A DNA stretch of 64,000 bases from CBDCVY01 sp965223245 (GTDB lineage: Bacteria > Nitrospinota > Nitrospinia > Nitrospinales > Nitrospinaceae), in contig CBDCVY010000013.1 in assembly GCA_965223245.1 (NCBI GenBank), positions 3,906,001 to 3,970,000 of the forward strand, written 5' to 3'. The notes beneath the pieces were generated by a model. The model did not search any database, was not told the DNA's origin, and saw nothing but the letters and a program-made list of their open reading frames with translations. Every line of letters begins with the position of its first letter. Positions within the stretch are counted from its first letter, which is position 1. Position numbers and translations under genes: made by a program. Of the stretch, positions 26,938-35,640 are shown one piece after another.

Positions 26938-28317
26938 ATGAAAATTTTAGTTACAGGAGCAACAGGTTTTATTGGCCATAGATTGCTTTTAAAACTGCGA
27001 GACCTTGAACATGAAGTGGTGGTATTAACCCGTGATCCTAAAAATGCAGTGACAAGGTTACCGATTCGCTGCAAAATTTATGGTTGGGATCCTGCCTTAC
27101 TCGAACCGCCTCGTGAGGCCCTGGAAGGGGTTGAAGCTGTCATTCATTTGGCGGGAAAAAATATTTTTGGGCGGTGGACAGAGAGCCGAAAAAATGAGCT
27201 TTATCGATCGCGGATCTTGTCCACACATAATTGGATTAGAGTTTTTAAGGAATTGGAGCAAAAACCTGAAATTTTTATTTCCCCTTCTGGAATTGGGGTT
27301 TATGGTGATCGTGGAGACGAAGAGTTAGATGAAGGCTCTTCTTTGGGGGATGACTATTTAGCTCATTTATGTCATCAATGGGAAAAGGAAGCTCTTGCTG
27401 CCCAAGACCTTGGAATCCGAACAGTAGTTTTTAGAATTGGAGTCGCGTTGGGTAGTGAAGGCGGCGCTCTAAACTTGATGCTTCCCGCTTTTAGATTAGG
27501 ATTGGGTGGGAAGTGTGGTGATGGAAAACAATGGTTTAGTTGGATTCATGTAGACGACTTAGTGGATATGATGATTTTTGCTTTGGAAAATAAGCAAATT
27601 CAAGGTCCTATAAATGCAGTTAGTGCGAATTGCGTGACTAATGCAGAATTCTCGAAATTTTTGGGCCACTCCCTAAATCGCCCTACATGGTTTACGGCAC
27701 CGAAGTTTTTATTGAAAATGGTTCTGGGTGAAATGGCGGACGTTATTTTAGGAGGACAAAAGGTAAAGCCTAAAAAAGCCTTGGATAGTGGTTTCGTATT
27801 TAAATACCCAAATCTCGATAAAGCCCTAGAAACGGAATCGGACAAGAAAACACATAATTTGTATATGGAGCAGTGGGTTCCCCAGCCGATAGAAAAGGCT
27901 TTCGAATTTTTCTCCAATGCCAAAAACCTTGAAACTCTAACTCCACGTTTTCTAAACTTTAAAGTCTTGAGTCAATCCTCAGAGGAATTAAAAGAAGGTG
28001 TTCGAATTAACTATCAATTAAAATTATATGGTATCCCATTTCGATGGCAAACTTTAATCACCGAATGGCATACCAATCAACAATTTTCAGATGTGCAAGT
28101 GATTGGCCCTTATTGGTTATGGCACCACACCCACGAGTTTATAGCTAAAGACGAAGGGACTTTAATTCGGGATCGGGTTACCTATCGTGTGCCATTATGG
28201 GTCTTTGGCGATGTTTTTATTCTCCCTATCATTAAAAAAGATTTACATAAAATCTTTTCTTACCGTCATAAGATAGTTGAGGAAATTTTTATCTCTAAAA
28301 AAGAAGAGGCTGGTTAA
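26938..28317 (+). CDS. TIGR01777-type epimerase fused to an SRPBCC domain
   Basis: 459 residues. The N-terminal 300 residues are an atypical short-chain dehydrogenase with 'ILVTGATGFIG', 'VIHLAGKNI' and 'SPSGIGVYG', the YfcH/SulA-like TIGR01777 group. From about residue 310 a second domain begins ('QWVPQPIEKAFEFFSNAKNLE'), an SRPBCC/START-like lipid-binding fold. The substrate is unknown; hydrophobic ligand handling is suggested. I use the ATG at 26938, since the frame extends only three codons to a TTG. Its stop codon shares TTAA with the convergent gene. Confidence 0.88.
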   Translation: MKILVTGATGFIGHRLLLKLRDLEHEVVVLTRDPKNAVTRLPIRCKIYGWDPALLEPPREALEGVEAVIHLAGKNIFGRWTESRKNELYRSRILSTHNWIRVFKELEQKPEIFISPSGIGVYGDRGDEELDEGSSLGDDYLAHLCHQWEKEALAAQDLGIRTVVFRIGVALGSEGGALNLMLPAFRLGLGGKCGDGKQWFSWIHVDDLVDMMIFALENKQIQGPINAVSANCVTNAEFSKFLGHSLNRPTWFTAPKFLLKMVLGEMADVILGGQKVKPKKALDSGFVFKYPNLDKALETESDKKTHNLYMEQWVPQPIEKAFEFFSNAKNLETLTPRFLNFKVLSQSSEELKEGVRINYQLKLYGIPFRWQTLITEWHTNQQFSDVQVIGPYWLWHHTHEFIAKDEGTLIRDRVTYRVPLWVFGDVFILPIIKKDLHKIFSYRHKIVEEIFISKKEEAG

Positions 28318-29327
28318 ATCCAATTTTTAACCAAGGACCAGTAAGAGCCTAAGGTAGGGCTAAGTACCTTTTCAAGGAATGAGCTTTTAATCCCACTTAA
28401 CCGCAGGGTGTCTTCGTATAACCCTATAATTTCTTTGTCTGAAACTTTACGTTTGCTTTGAAGAGACTTTCTTTTGGTTAAAATTTTTGGGAAAGATTTA
28501 ACTAGCTCATAATAACTTTTGATTTTTAGTTGGAGCCAACCATGAGTCAGCGCATGGAACCATTGTGCGAGTTCAATAACTATTAAGGCGGGAGTTATTA
28601 ATAGGAGAGTTTTTGCTTGAAAATTTTTAATTAAAATGTGGATCCGGTTTTTTTCTGAATAGTAAAACTTGGAAAGGCCTTTGTTGAATTTGTAATGATG
28701 ATAAAATACAGCATCAGGGCAAACCATGAGTTGGTAGCCATTTAATCGAATTCGCCAGGAAAGGTCATGGTCTTCATGATAGAGAAATAATTCCTCATCA
28801 AATCCTCCAATAATATTGAACAGAGATCGACGAAATAAAAATATTCCTCCGCAAGCAGAAGGTTGAGGTTTAAGATCCTCTGAATCATTCTCTTCCAGCA
28901 TATTGGGATAAGCCATTCCTGTAAAATGGATATTCACCCCATAGGAATTGATTTTTTTGGGATATTCACAGAAAAGAATTTTTGGGATGACTGCTCCAAC
29001 AGATGGATCTTTTTCTAGAAAACTGACAAGATGGCGAATGCTATCAGATTTCAAAATAAGATCATTGTTTAAAAAAATGAAGTAATCACCCTGGGCAATA
29101 TCAAATCCTCGGTTGACTGCAGCACCAAATCCTAAGTTGTCTTCATTCTCGATGAGAATTATTTGAGGAAAGGTTTTTTTTAGATATTCTTGAGATCCAT
29201 CTGTCGATCCATTATCACTGACGATAATTTCTAAATTAGAATAATCCTGATTTAAAAGAGAATGAATGCATTCTGCGGTTGCTTTTTTATCATTCCAATT
29301 TACTATGATGGCTGAAACTTTATTCAT
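28314..29327 (-). CDS. Family 2 glycosyltransferase (rhamnosyltransferase-like)
   Basis: 337 residues. 'VSAIIVNWNDKKATAECIHSL' and 'SDNGSTDGSQEYL' are the GT2 opening, 'FLNNDLIL' the DxD-equivalent, and 'FLYHEDHDLSWRIRLNGY' the acid-base ED region. The group includes dTDP-rhamnosyltransferases of O-antigen synthesis (WbbL). A C-terminal hydrophobic stretch may contact the membrane. It is the last gene of the minus-strand sugar cluster that begins at 32488. Confidence 0.88.
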   Translation of the reverse strand: MNKVSAIIVNWNDKKATAECIHSLLNQDYSNLEIIVSDNGSTDGSQEYLKKTFPQIILIENEDNLGFGAAVNRGFDIAQGDYFIFLNNDLILKSDSIRHLVSFLEKDPSVGAVIPKILFCEYPKKINSYGVNIHFTGMAYPNMLEENDSEDLKPQPSACGGIFLFRRSLFNIIGGFDEELFLYHEDHDLSWRIRLNGYQLMVCPDAVFYHHYKFNKGLSKFYYSEKNRIHILIKNFQAKTLLLITPALIVIELAQWFHALTHGWLQLKIKSYYELVKSFPKILTKRKSLQSKRKVSDKEIIGLYEDTLRLSGIKSSFLEKVLSPTLGSYWSLVKNWI

Positions 29328-29342
29328 AAGTTAAGTTTAAGG

Positions 29343-29747
29343 CTACTCCAAAATCTTTTGGAAGAAGGTGTCCGGATCATTTGGGTCGAAGGGTTCGTAA
29401 GAATAGACGATCAAAACCATTTGATCAGAACCAATGTTTTTTATTGCGTGGATAGTACCTGGGGGAATGCAAATCGACTTGGGATCTTTTTCACTTAAAA
29501 ATATTTCTTTAGTTTCCCTGGTTGTTTTATTAATTAATAAAAGCTGTGCTGAACCACTAGTGACAAAAAACCATTCTGCCTTTCGAGTGTGGAAATGATT
29601 GCCTCGCACTTTCCCAGGCAATGCTACCGATACATGGACTTGACCAAACTCTTTTTTTGGTCCAAGCCAATCTCCCCGCAATGCTTCAAACAACCAGCCA
29701 CGATGGTCCGACTTCTTAGTTAAACGTTCTACGATTAATCCCTGCAT
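29343..29747 (-). CDS. Cupin domain sugar-nucleotide enzyme, like the CapF C-terminal domain
   Basis: 134 residues forming one cupin: 'GKVRGNHFHTRKAEWFFV' carries the metal-type His-x-His, and 'IPPGTIHAI' the second His. The ending 'FDPNDPDTFF' is closely like the end of the bifunctional CapF protein, whose cupin acts on a capsular UDP-sugar intermediate. The ATG at 29747 comes two bases after the preceding stop; the frame is open to a TTG upstream. The adjacent SDR resembles the other half of CapF. Confidence 0.8.
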   Translation of the reverse strand: MQGLIVERLTKKSDHRGWLFEALRGDWLGPKKEFGQVHVSVALPGKVRGNHFHTRKAEWFFVTSGSAQLLLINKTTRETKEIFLSEKDPKSICIPPGTIHAIKNIGSDQMVLIVYSYEPFDPNDPDTFFQKILE

Positions 29748-29748
29748 T

Positions 29749-30615
29749 TTATTTATACCTATCAAACCATTTTAGAGTTTGTGTGATGCCTTTCTCTAAA
29801 GTCGTAGAGGGCTTCCAATTAAAATGTTTTTTAAATTTTGAATTGTCCAAGCAATATGCTGTGGGTCCAGTATCGGCATTTGAAATGTAATTAATCTTTG
29901 TTGAAGGGCGACGCTTTTTTATACTTTTTGCAATTTGATTTAGAGGTGTTACTTTTGCTGAGCTTAAATTAAAAACGCCCTGTTTTTTTGACGTAAATTT
30001 CCCGACTTTTATAAAAGCATCAATTACATCTTCGATATAAATAAAGTCGCGTCCCTGATTTCCTTTTCCATGAATGGTGAGTGGCTGTTTTTTTACGGCA
30101 TTTTCACAGAATGTGGCAATCACCGAATTATACTTTGCTTTGCATTTGGGCCCATAAACATTACTTAATCTTAAAATTGTATAGGATATTCCAGATATTC
30201 GAATCAAATCTTCAGCGGCTTTTTTTGCAGTTCCATAAACGGTAGGAGGTTTAATCACTTTGGTTTCACGAATGAGTTTTGTTGATGATTGATAAATCTG
30301 GCCTGATGAAGCAAATACAATGTGTGGAAAGGGTTTGCCAATGGCTTGAACAACAGAGATCAAACTTTGCGTGTTCAATATGTTCCCACTTAAAATCTCT
30401 TCGTCAGTTCCACGATTGACACCTCCCAAGTGGTAAATTAAATCTAGTTGTTTATTTTTTTTCTTGAGAGATTTTGATTCCAGGTTTCCTGTTTTTGAAG
30501 ATCGGGTTAAGGGAATCACCTGTACCATTGAGTTTTGATGAAGTGTTTCGACTAGGTGAGAGCCTATAAAACCGTTGGCTCCGGTTATGCCGATACGTAA
30601 GGGTTTTGTAACCAT
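29749..30615 (-). CDS. NAD(P)-dependent sugar epimerase/reductase, like the CapF N-terminal domain
   Basis: 288 residues. 'IGITGANGFIGSHLVE' binds the dinucleotide. 'YHLGGVNR' and 'YNSVIATFC' are segments I associate with CapF, and the Tyr-Lys pair is present in 'YGTAKKAAE'. In CapF this reductase domain is fused N-terminally to a cupin; here the cupin is the next gene. The ORF overlaps the upstream epimerase by 31 bases. Probably makes a deoxy- or acetamido-sugar for the surface glycan. Confidence 0.82.
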   Translation of the reverse strand: MVTKPLRIGITGANGFIGSHLVETLHQNSMVQVIPLTRSSKTGNLESKSLKKKNKQLDLIYHLGGVNRGTDEEILSGNILNTQSLISVVQAIGKPFPHIVFASSGQIYQSSTKLIRETKVIKPPTVYGTAKKAAEDLIRISGISYTILRLSNVYGPKCKAKYNSVIATFCENAVKKQPLTIHGKGNQGRDFIYIEDVIDAFIKVGKFTSKKQGVFNLSSAKVTPLNQIAKSIKKRRPSTKINYISNADTGPTAYCLDNSKFKKHFNWKPSTTLEKGITQTLKWFDRYK

Positions 30616-31535
30616 TGGCGAATATGTTCAATCCCAGTTGTTAAATCAGTTTTGGGTTCCCAACCCAGCAAATGTTTTGCCTTGGAAGAGTCGCACAAAA
30701 GTTTTTTTATTTCAGATTGAGGGTGGTGATGCTCGATGAATTGGATTTTTTCTGGATCACTACATATCATTTTTGCTAGATAATAAATGGTGAAATCTCT
30801 TCCCAATCCGGCATTGATCACTTGACCTAATGCATTTTCATTGGTGGAAGCCGTATAAAGAAAATCAACACAATCTTCTACATATAGGAAATCCCTGGTT
30901 TGAGTGCCATCACCAAAAATTTTTATAGGTTGTTTTTCCAATGCTTGTTTTACAAAAATTGAAATTACACCACCCTCCAGATTATGTTTTTGAAATGGAC
31001 CATAAGTATTAAAAGGACGACATATTATAACGGGGAGTCCATAGCTATAATAGTAAGATTCAGCTAATTGTTCCGATGCCAGTTTGGATCCTGCGTAGGG
31101 AGAAACTGGTTTGAGAGGATGGTTTTCGCTAATAGCTTTTTGGCTCTTTGCTAAATCATAAACCATGCATGTCCCCATTAAAAGCAGTTTTGTTTTATTA
31201 GGTTTGCAGGCTTCTAAGATTTTAAAAGTTCCTTCAACATTTACAGAAAACGATTTTTGAGGATTCTTTAAGCTTTCGTGGACATTGATTTGTGCGGCCA
31301 AATGGTAAACCATATCAAAGCGAGTTTTGAATAAAGTTTCCAGCACTTTTGTGTTGCGGATGTCGTCAATGACTACTTCCTTCAAATAGGGATTATCCTT
31401 AAATTCATCAAGGTTACTCTCTTGCCCATTATCAAGGTTATCAAGTACCCAAACCTCAATATGTTCATCCAGTAGTTTTTTTACCAACCAGCGGCCAATG
31501 AAACCAGCGCCACCTGTAACTAATGCTTTTTTCAT
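30585..31535 (-). CDS. NAD-dependent nucleotide-sugar epimerase/dehydratase
   Basis: 316 residues. 'ALVTGGAGFIGRWLVKKLL' is the Rossmann NAD motif, 'YHLAAQINV' follows, and 'SPYAGSKLASEQL' contains the catalytic YxxxK. 'RPFNTYGPFQ' and 'GDGTQTRDFLYVEDCVDF' are typical of GalE/RfbB-like extended SDRs. The exact sugar cannot be read. The ATG at 31535 overlaps the preceding stop as ATGA, indicating coupled translation. Confidence 0.9.
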   Translation of the reverse strand: MKKALVTGGAGFIGRWLVKKLLDEHIEVWVLDNLDNGQESNLDEFKDNPYLKEVVIDDIRNTKVLETLFKTRFDMVYHLAAQINVHESLKNPQKSFSVNVEGTFKILEACKPNKTKLLLMGTCMVYDLAKSQKAISENHPLKPVSPYAGSKLASEQLAESYYYSYGLPVIICRPFNTYGPFQKHNLEGGVISIFVKQALEKQPIKIFGDGTQTRDFLYVEDCVDFLYTASTNENALGQVINAGLGRDFTIYYLAKMICSDPEKIQFIEHHHPQSEIKKLLCDSSKAKHLLGWEPKTDLTTGIEHIRQWLQNPYVSA

Positions 31536-32488
31536 AGGTGTTTCCGATACCAATTAATTGTTCGTTTGAGACCTTCTTCTAAGGAGAATTCTGGTCTCCA
31601 ATTTGTTTTTTTTCTAATTAAAGAATAATCTGCCTCTAAAGACATCAAGTCAGCGTTTCTACCAGGGATGAATTTGATTTCAGACTGGGATTCTGAAAGT
31701 TCTTTAATTAGAAAAGCCAATTCTTTAATGGAGGTTTGTTTTTGCGTGCCAATGTTGAAAACTTCTCCGGCAAACTGTTTGTCTTTCGTAGTGACAAGAG
31801 AATAGGCTCGAATTGCATCTTTGACATATTGGAAATCTCTTGTCTGTTCTCCGCCGTCATGAATGGTTATAGGTTCGTTTTTTAAACAGCGCATAATAAA
31901 GGAAGACACGACTCCGGCATTTCCTGATATATCCTGGTTTTCTCCGTAAGTATTAAAGTTACGAATGATGGTTACAGGATAGTGATACCATTCATGCATA
32001 GCCTTACAATGTTTTTCCGCCGCTAATTTAGTTACCGCATAAATACTTCGAGGCAACATGGGATGATTAATATCCATAGGTGTATAAATTGGGTTGCCAT
32101 AAACTTCTGGGGAGGATGCATAAATCATCATTGGCCAGTTTTCAGTTCGCACTAAGGTCTGCATAAGCCGAAATGTGCCCCATTCATTATTTTTGAAATA
32201 ACCATCTGCTTGCTCCATAGATTCTGGGATAGATATAAAAGCCGCTAGATGAATAACAGTATCTAATTGCATATCGTTGAGCTCTTTAACTGTCAGGTCA
32301 TAAAAACTTTTGCGGATTAAAGTGAATTTATTGCGGAAAGCTTCTGATTTGATAAAAGGGTCTGGTTCAAAATACCAGCGAGAAAAATCATCTATTCCAT
32401 ACACTCGGGTCACATCTTTGCGCTGGACTAATAAGTCCACTAAATGAACCCCATACATTCCGGCTGCACCGGTAACTAAAATATTCAT
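31532..32488 (-). CDS. NAD-dependent nucleotide-sugar epimerase/dehydratase
   Basis: 318 residues, first gene of the sugar operon. 'ILVTGAAGMYGVHLVDLL' is the NAD-binding start, with Met-Tyr in place of the usual Phe-Ile. 'IHLAAFISIPESM', 'YAVTKLAAEKH' (YxxxK) and 'IRNFNTYGENQD' follow. The protein is a paralogue of the next gene. Possible roles are C4/C5 epimerisation or 4,6-dehydration of a UDP- or dTDP-sugar. I use the ATG at 32488; the frame opens further upstream at a TTG. Confidence 0.9.
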   Translation of the reverse strand: MNILVTGAAGMYGVHLVDLLVQRKDVTRVYGIDDFSRWYFEPDPFIKSEAFRNKFTLIRKSFYDLTVKELNDMQLDTVIHLAAFISIPESMEQADGYFKNNEWGTFRLMQTLVRTENWPMMIYASSPEVYGNPIYTPMDINHPMLPRSIYAVTKLAAEKHCKAMHEWYHYPVTIIRNFNTYGENQDISGNAGVVSSFIMRCLKNEPITIHDGGEQTRDFQYVKDAIRAYSLVTTKDKQFAGEVFNIGTQKQTSIKELAFLIKELSESQSEIKFIPGRNADLMSLEADYSLIRKKTNWRPEFSLEEGLKRTINWYRKHL

Positions 32489-32615
32489 CTTTTTTTCTAA
32501 ATTAAGGGATGACAATACCCTTTAAAAGTTTATTTTGGACTAGGATTATTATGTTAACCTGCTGAAATTAAAAATACGGGTCATAGTCTTTATCGAACAA
32601 ATGTAGGGAAAACTT

Positions 32616-33731
32616 TTGAGATTCTTTTACTTAATTTTTACGATAACGGTCATTTTGGGGATGTCAACTGCCGAAGGAAGAGCAGAAAAATCATTTCGTT
32701 CAGCTTTAAAGGGCTATAACTACCAATTTCCACGTGATTTTTACGCCCATGATGATTATCGGATTGAATGGTGGTACTACACTGGAAATTTGGCTGATAA
32801 GGGAGGTAAAGAATATGGATATCAGCTAACTTTTTTTCGAGTGGGCCTTGATCCGCAAAAAACTATAAAAAATCCTTCAAAATGGGCCATTGAGCAAATT
32901 TATTTTGCTCATATGACAGTAACGGATATTGATTCAAAGGAGTTTTTATTTTTTGAGCGAGTCAATCGAAAAGGTCTGGGTCAGGCGGGTGCATCTTCAG
33001 ATAAGCTATTAGTATGGAATGAAGATTGGGTTCTATCACAAGAAAATGGTGGTAAGCACCATTTAGTTGCCAATGAATCTAATGTTGGATTGGATCTCTG
33101 GCTAAAACCAGAAAAAGAACTGGTAATTCATGGCAAAGAGGGAATCAGTAAAAAAGGGGACACACCCGGGAATGCTTCACATTATTTTTCTTATACACGA
33201 ATGAATACCCAAGGAAAGTTAAAGATAAAAGGAAAAGAAATTATTATTGAGGGTTCTAGTTGGATGGACCACGAGTTTTCCAGTAATCAGTTGAGCCCTG
33301 AACAAATTGGTTGGGATTGGTTTTCCCTTAAATTGGATAACTTTGAAGAGATTATGCTGTATCAAATTCGTCTAAAGGATGGGGGTGTGGAAAAAAATTC
33401 TAGTGGAACTTTGGTTAAAGCAAATGGTGAAAAAATTCATTTGTCTTTTCCAAACTATAAAATATCTACCCAAGGCACTTGGACAAGTGAAATTACAGGA
33501 GCAACCTATCCTTCAAGTTGGATTATAGAAATTCCTGAACATTCCATTCGTTTAAAAGTATTACCCGATGTTGCAGACCAGGAATTGACTCAGCTACGTT
33601 CCATAGCATCTTCTTATTGGGAAGGAAGTGTGACAGTTGATGGGGTTATTGATGATAAAAACGTTTCGGGAAAAGGTTACGTAGAACTGGTCGGGTACCA
33701 AAAAGATTTAAAACAAGAGTTGCCCAATTAA
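32616..33731 (+). CDS. Exported AttH/CrtC-like lipocalin-related protein
   Basis: 371 residues starting at TTG with AGGGAAAA upstream. A signal peptide (core 'FYLIFTITVILGMS') precedes 'PRDFYAHDDYRIEWWYYTGNL' and 'YGYQLTFFRVGL', hallmarks of the CrtC/AttH family, with 'SSWMDHEFSSNQL' further on. The fold is a double lipocalin-like barrel. Members include carotenoid hydratases and proteins encoded with LolCDE-like exporters. No carotenoid genes are nearby, so a periplasmic lipid- or substrate-binding role is likelier. Confidence 0.85.
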   Translation: MRFFYLIFTITVILGMSTAEGRAEKSFRSALKGYNYQFPRDFYAHDDYRIEWWYYTGNLADKGGKEYGYQLTFFRVGLDPQKTIKNPSKWAIEQIYFAHMTVTDIDSKEFLFFERVNRKGLGQAGASSDKLLVWNEDWVLSQENGGKHHLVANESNVGLDLWLKPEKELVIHGKEGISKKGDTPGNASHYFSYTRMNTQGKLKIKGKEIIIEGSSWMDHEFSSNQLSPEQIGWDWFSLKLDNFEEIMLYQIRLKDGGVEKNSSGTLVKANGEKIHLSFPNYKISTQGTWTSEITGATYPSSWIIEIPEHSIRLKVLPDVADQELTQLRSIASSYWEGSVTVDGVIDDKNVSGKGYVELVGYQKDLKQELPN

Positions 33732-33742
33732 TTGTTAAACCA

Positions 33743-34504
33743 TTAAGGGCAAGGCAAAATTAAACTTAAACAAGTCACCCCTCCATCGGCTTTTTCAAAT
33801 TCGCTCATTGAAATGGGAAGGGGTTGCCATCCTTGATTGAAAAGAGTTTCGGTTAAATCAGGAAACCCCTTTGGTAAAATAACGCTATCCCCTATTGCCA
33901 GACAATTGGCGGCATAGCTTTCTTTGGGGTCAACAGTTATCTTTTTAAATCCGTTAAAATGAATTTCATTGATCTTTAAGGGATCCAAAACAATAGTATT
34001 ATTCCCCAAATAACTTACCGATGATTTCAAATGTAGATCTTTTTTGACATCAACAGGAACGATTTTTTTTGAAGAGTACTTGGCCAATTCTAAAATTGCT
34101 TTATGGTTAGTTCGAGAGGATTGTCCAATAAAAATAATCTTTTCTGTCTGTAAAACGTCCCCTCCATCAATGGTGACAGGTGATTTTAAAACTTCAACTT
34201 GAAGGAATTCTTCCAATACTCCCTTTGTAATAAATACCTCTTCTTTTCGGGTGGAAGATTTCATTGAACAAAGTAACGCCTTATTATCAAGGATTATGGC
34301 GTTGTCTTCAATGAATACACTGTCCGGAAAACTTTCTAAAGGTGGTAAAGTTCTCACTTGGATTCCGGAATTTCTAAGAGCCTTAATATACTCATTATGC
34401 TGTTTCAGCGCGGTCTGGAATTTAATGGTTTCCCTATCAGGATGATTAGATATAGCTCCAACAAACGAGGAACTGGGTGAGCGGACCAAAGCCAAAAAGT
34501 TCAT
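33743..34504 (-). CDS. DDAH-type amidinohydrolase
   Basis: 253 residues of the pentein fold: 'PDSVFIEDNAII' (substrate Asp/Glu), 'TIDGGDVLQ' and 'HLKSSVSYLG' (catalytic His). The nucleophile Cys sits near the C-terminus in 'DGGVTCLSL'. The family includes N,N-dimethylarginine dimethylaminohydrolases that give citrulline and dimethylamine; related enzymes act on arginine or agmatine. In bacteria the true substrate often stays open. It follows the GGCT-like gene after seven bases, so the two form an operon. Confidence 0.88.
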   Translation of the reverse strand: MNFLALVRSPSSSFVGAISNHPDRETIKFQTALKQHNEYIKALRNSGIQVRTLPPLESFPDSVFIEDNAIILDNKALLCSMKSSTRKEEVFITKGVLEEFLQVEVLKSPVTIDGGDVLQTEKIIFIGQSSRTNHKAILELAKYSSKKIVPVDVKKDLHLKSSVSYLGNNTIVLDPLKINEIHFNGFKKITVDPKESYAANCLAIGDSVILPKGFPDLTETLFNQGWQPLPISMSEFEKADGGVTCLSLILPCP

Positions 34505-34511
34505 ATGATAA

Positions 34512-35000
34512 CTATTTTTTGGCTTTATCCTCTAATGTAGGCATATTTACGAGTCGAGAAATATATAGCATAGTTAATTTCTTTTTGCAGACCTTATATC
34601 GCTTCAAAATTTCTTTAGTGGGTAAAAGTGAATCATCCGTCCGGTGTTTTTGGGCCATGTACACAACACCATTAACAAAAGCGAAATCGTGTTTTGTGAA
34701 TCTCATTTTTTTTCGTAAATATTCGTCAGGGTGATGATGTAATTCATCGAGTTTTGGTAAAAATTTTTCGTCCATTTCGTATAATATCCCTTCCATCATC
34801 CCCAAATTACTATCTGTGGGGACAATATTGGGATCTCCAACGCCTTCGATTCCGTGGTTGTCTAAAGGGATCTTATTGAATTTTAAACGGTAAGCCGATA
34901 GAGTGACGCTAAAGGCAGCAGTATACTCAAGCCCGTGCTCTTCCATTTTTTCAGGAATCATCATTTCATCATAAGCAAACCAATGGATAAAGTTGGGCAT
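34512..35000 (-). CDS. Gamma-glutamylcyclotransferase-like protein
   Basis: 162 residues. The GGCT family opening is usually YFAYGSNM; here it reads 'WFAYDEMM', losing the Gly-Ser-Asn that cradles substrate. 'GMMEGILYEM' and 'LDELHHHPDEYLRKK' keep the expected strand and the acid-rich region. It may act on a gamma-glutamyl amine or be a divergent, non-catalytic member. GGAG precedes the ATG at a good distance. It is co-directional with the DDAH-type gene. Confidence 0.7.
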   Translation of the reverse strand: MPNFIHWFAYDEMMIPEKMEEHGLEYTAAFSVTLSAYRLKFNKIPLDNHGIEGVGDPNIVPTDSNLGMMEGILYEMDEKFLPKLDELHHHPDEYLRKKMRFTKHDFAFVNGVVYMAQKHRTDDSLLPTKEILKRYKVCKKKLTMLYISRLVNMPTLEDKAKK

Positions 35001-35264
35001 AAAGTCACTCCTAAATTAGATATTTGAATGGGTTTTTGAAACCTTACCAAAGTTTACCGGGAAGTTTCAAAATGTTTTTCAAAAAATTTTTGAATCATTT
35101 TTGCCCTTTTAGGAATCTTCCTTGAAAAGAAGGTATAAATGTTTTAGGGTTATAGGATCAAGAAAGGTGCTGGACCTTGAACACTTTTCGTAATCATACC
35201 AATAAATCCATTTGGGCCTTCCGGTAAGGGTATTTAAAGAATTAAATCTTAAGGAGATCAATTT

Positions 35265-35597
35265 ATGTCTGGCAGCAAAATTGTTACAGTTTCGGATTCT
35301 GAGTTTGACTCATCCGTTTTAAATGCAGGTAAACCCGCCTTAATCGATTTTTGGGCGGAATGGTGCCAGCCTTGCAAAATGTTGGCCCCTACGGTAGAGG
35401 AGCTTGCAAATGATTATGACGGTCAGGTTTTAGTTGGAAAGCTCAATGTAGATGATAACCCTAATACAGCCACCAAATATGGAATTCGAGGAATTCCTAC
35501 GTTGTTATTGTTTAAAGATGGTCAGGTTGTTCAACAGGTGGTTGGGGTTAAATCTAAGGCTGAAATCAAAAAAATTATTGACGAGAATATCGCATAA
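35265..35597 (+). CDS. trxA: Thioredoxin with a CQPC active site
   Basis: A 110-residue single-domain thioredoxin. 'LIDFWAEWCQPCKML' holds the redox Cys pair, 'RGIPTLLLF' the cis-Pro, and 'QQVVGVKSKAEI' the last helix. The active site is CQPC rather than the canonical CGPC, which may alter redox potential. AAGGAG lies eight bases before the ATG. A strong terminator follows at 35608, so it is probably transcribed alone. Confidence 0.95.
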   Translation: MSGSKIVTVSDSEFDSSVLNAGKPALIDFWAEWCQPCKMLAPTVEELANDYDGQVLVGKLNVDDNPNTATKYGIRGIPTLLLFKDGQVVQQVVGVKSKAEIKKIIDENIA

Positions 35598-35607
35598 AAC
35601 GGTAGAG

Positions 35608-35640
35608 CCCCTCTGATATGTCGAGGGGTTTAATTTTTTT
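35608..35640 (+). terminator. Rho-independent terminator after trxA
   Basis: CCCCTC (35608-35613) pairs with GAGGGG (35623-35628) across a 9-base loop and is followed by TTTAATTTTTTT. It overlaps the 3' end of the convergent bioB and could partly stop that transcript too. Confidence 0.85.

Noticed and set aside
30585..32488. Two neighbouring SDR genes considered as a recent tandem duplication
   Set aside because: The proteins share family motifs but differ widely throughout, so any duplication is old.
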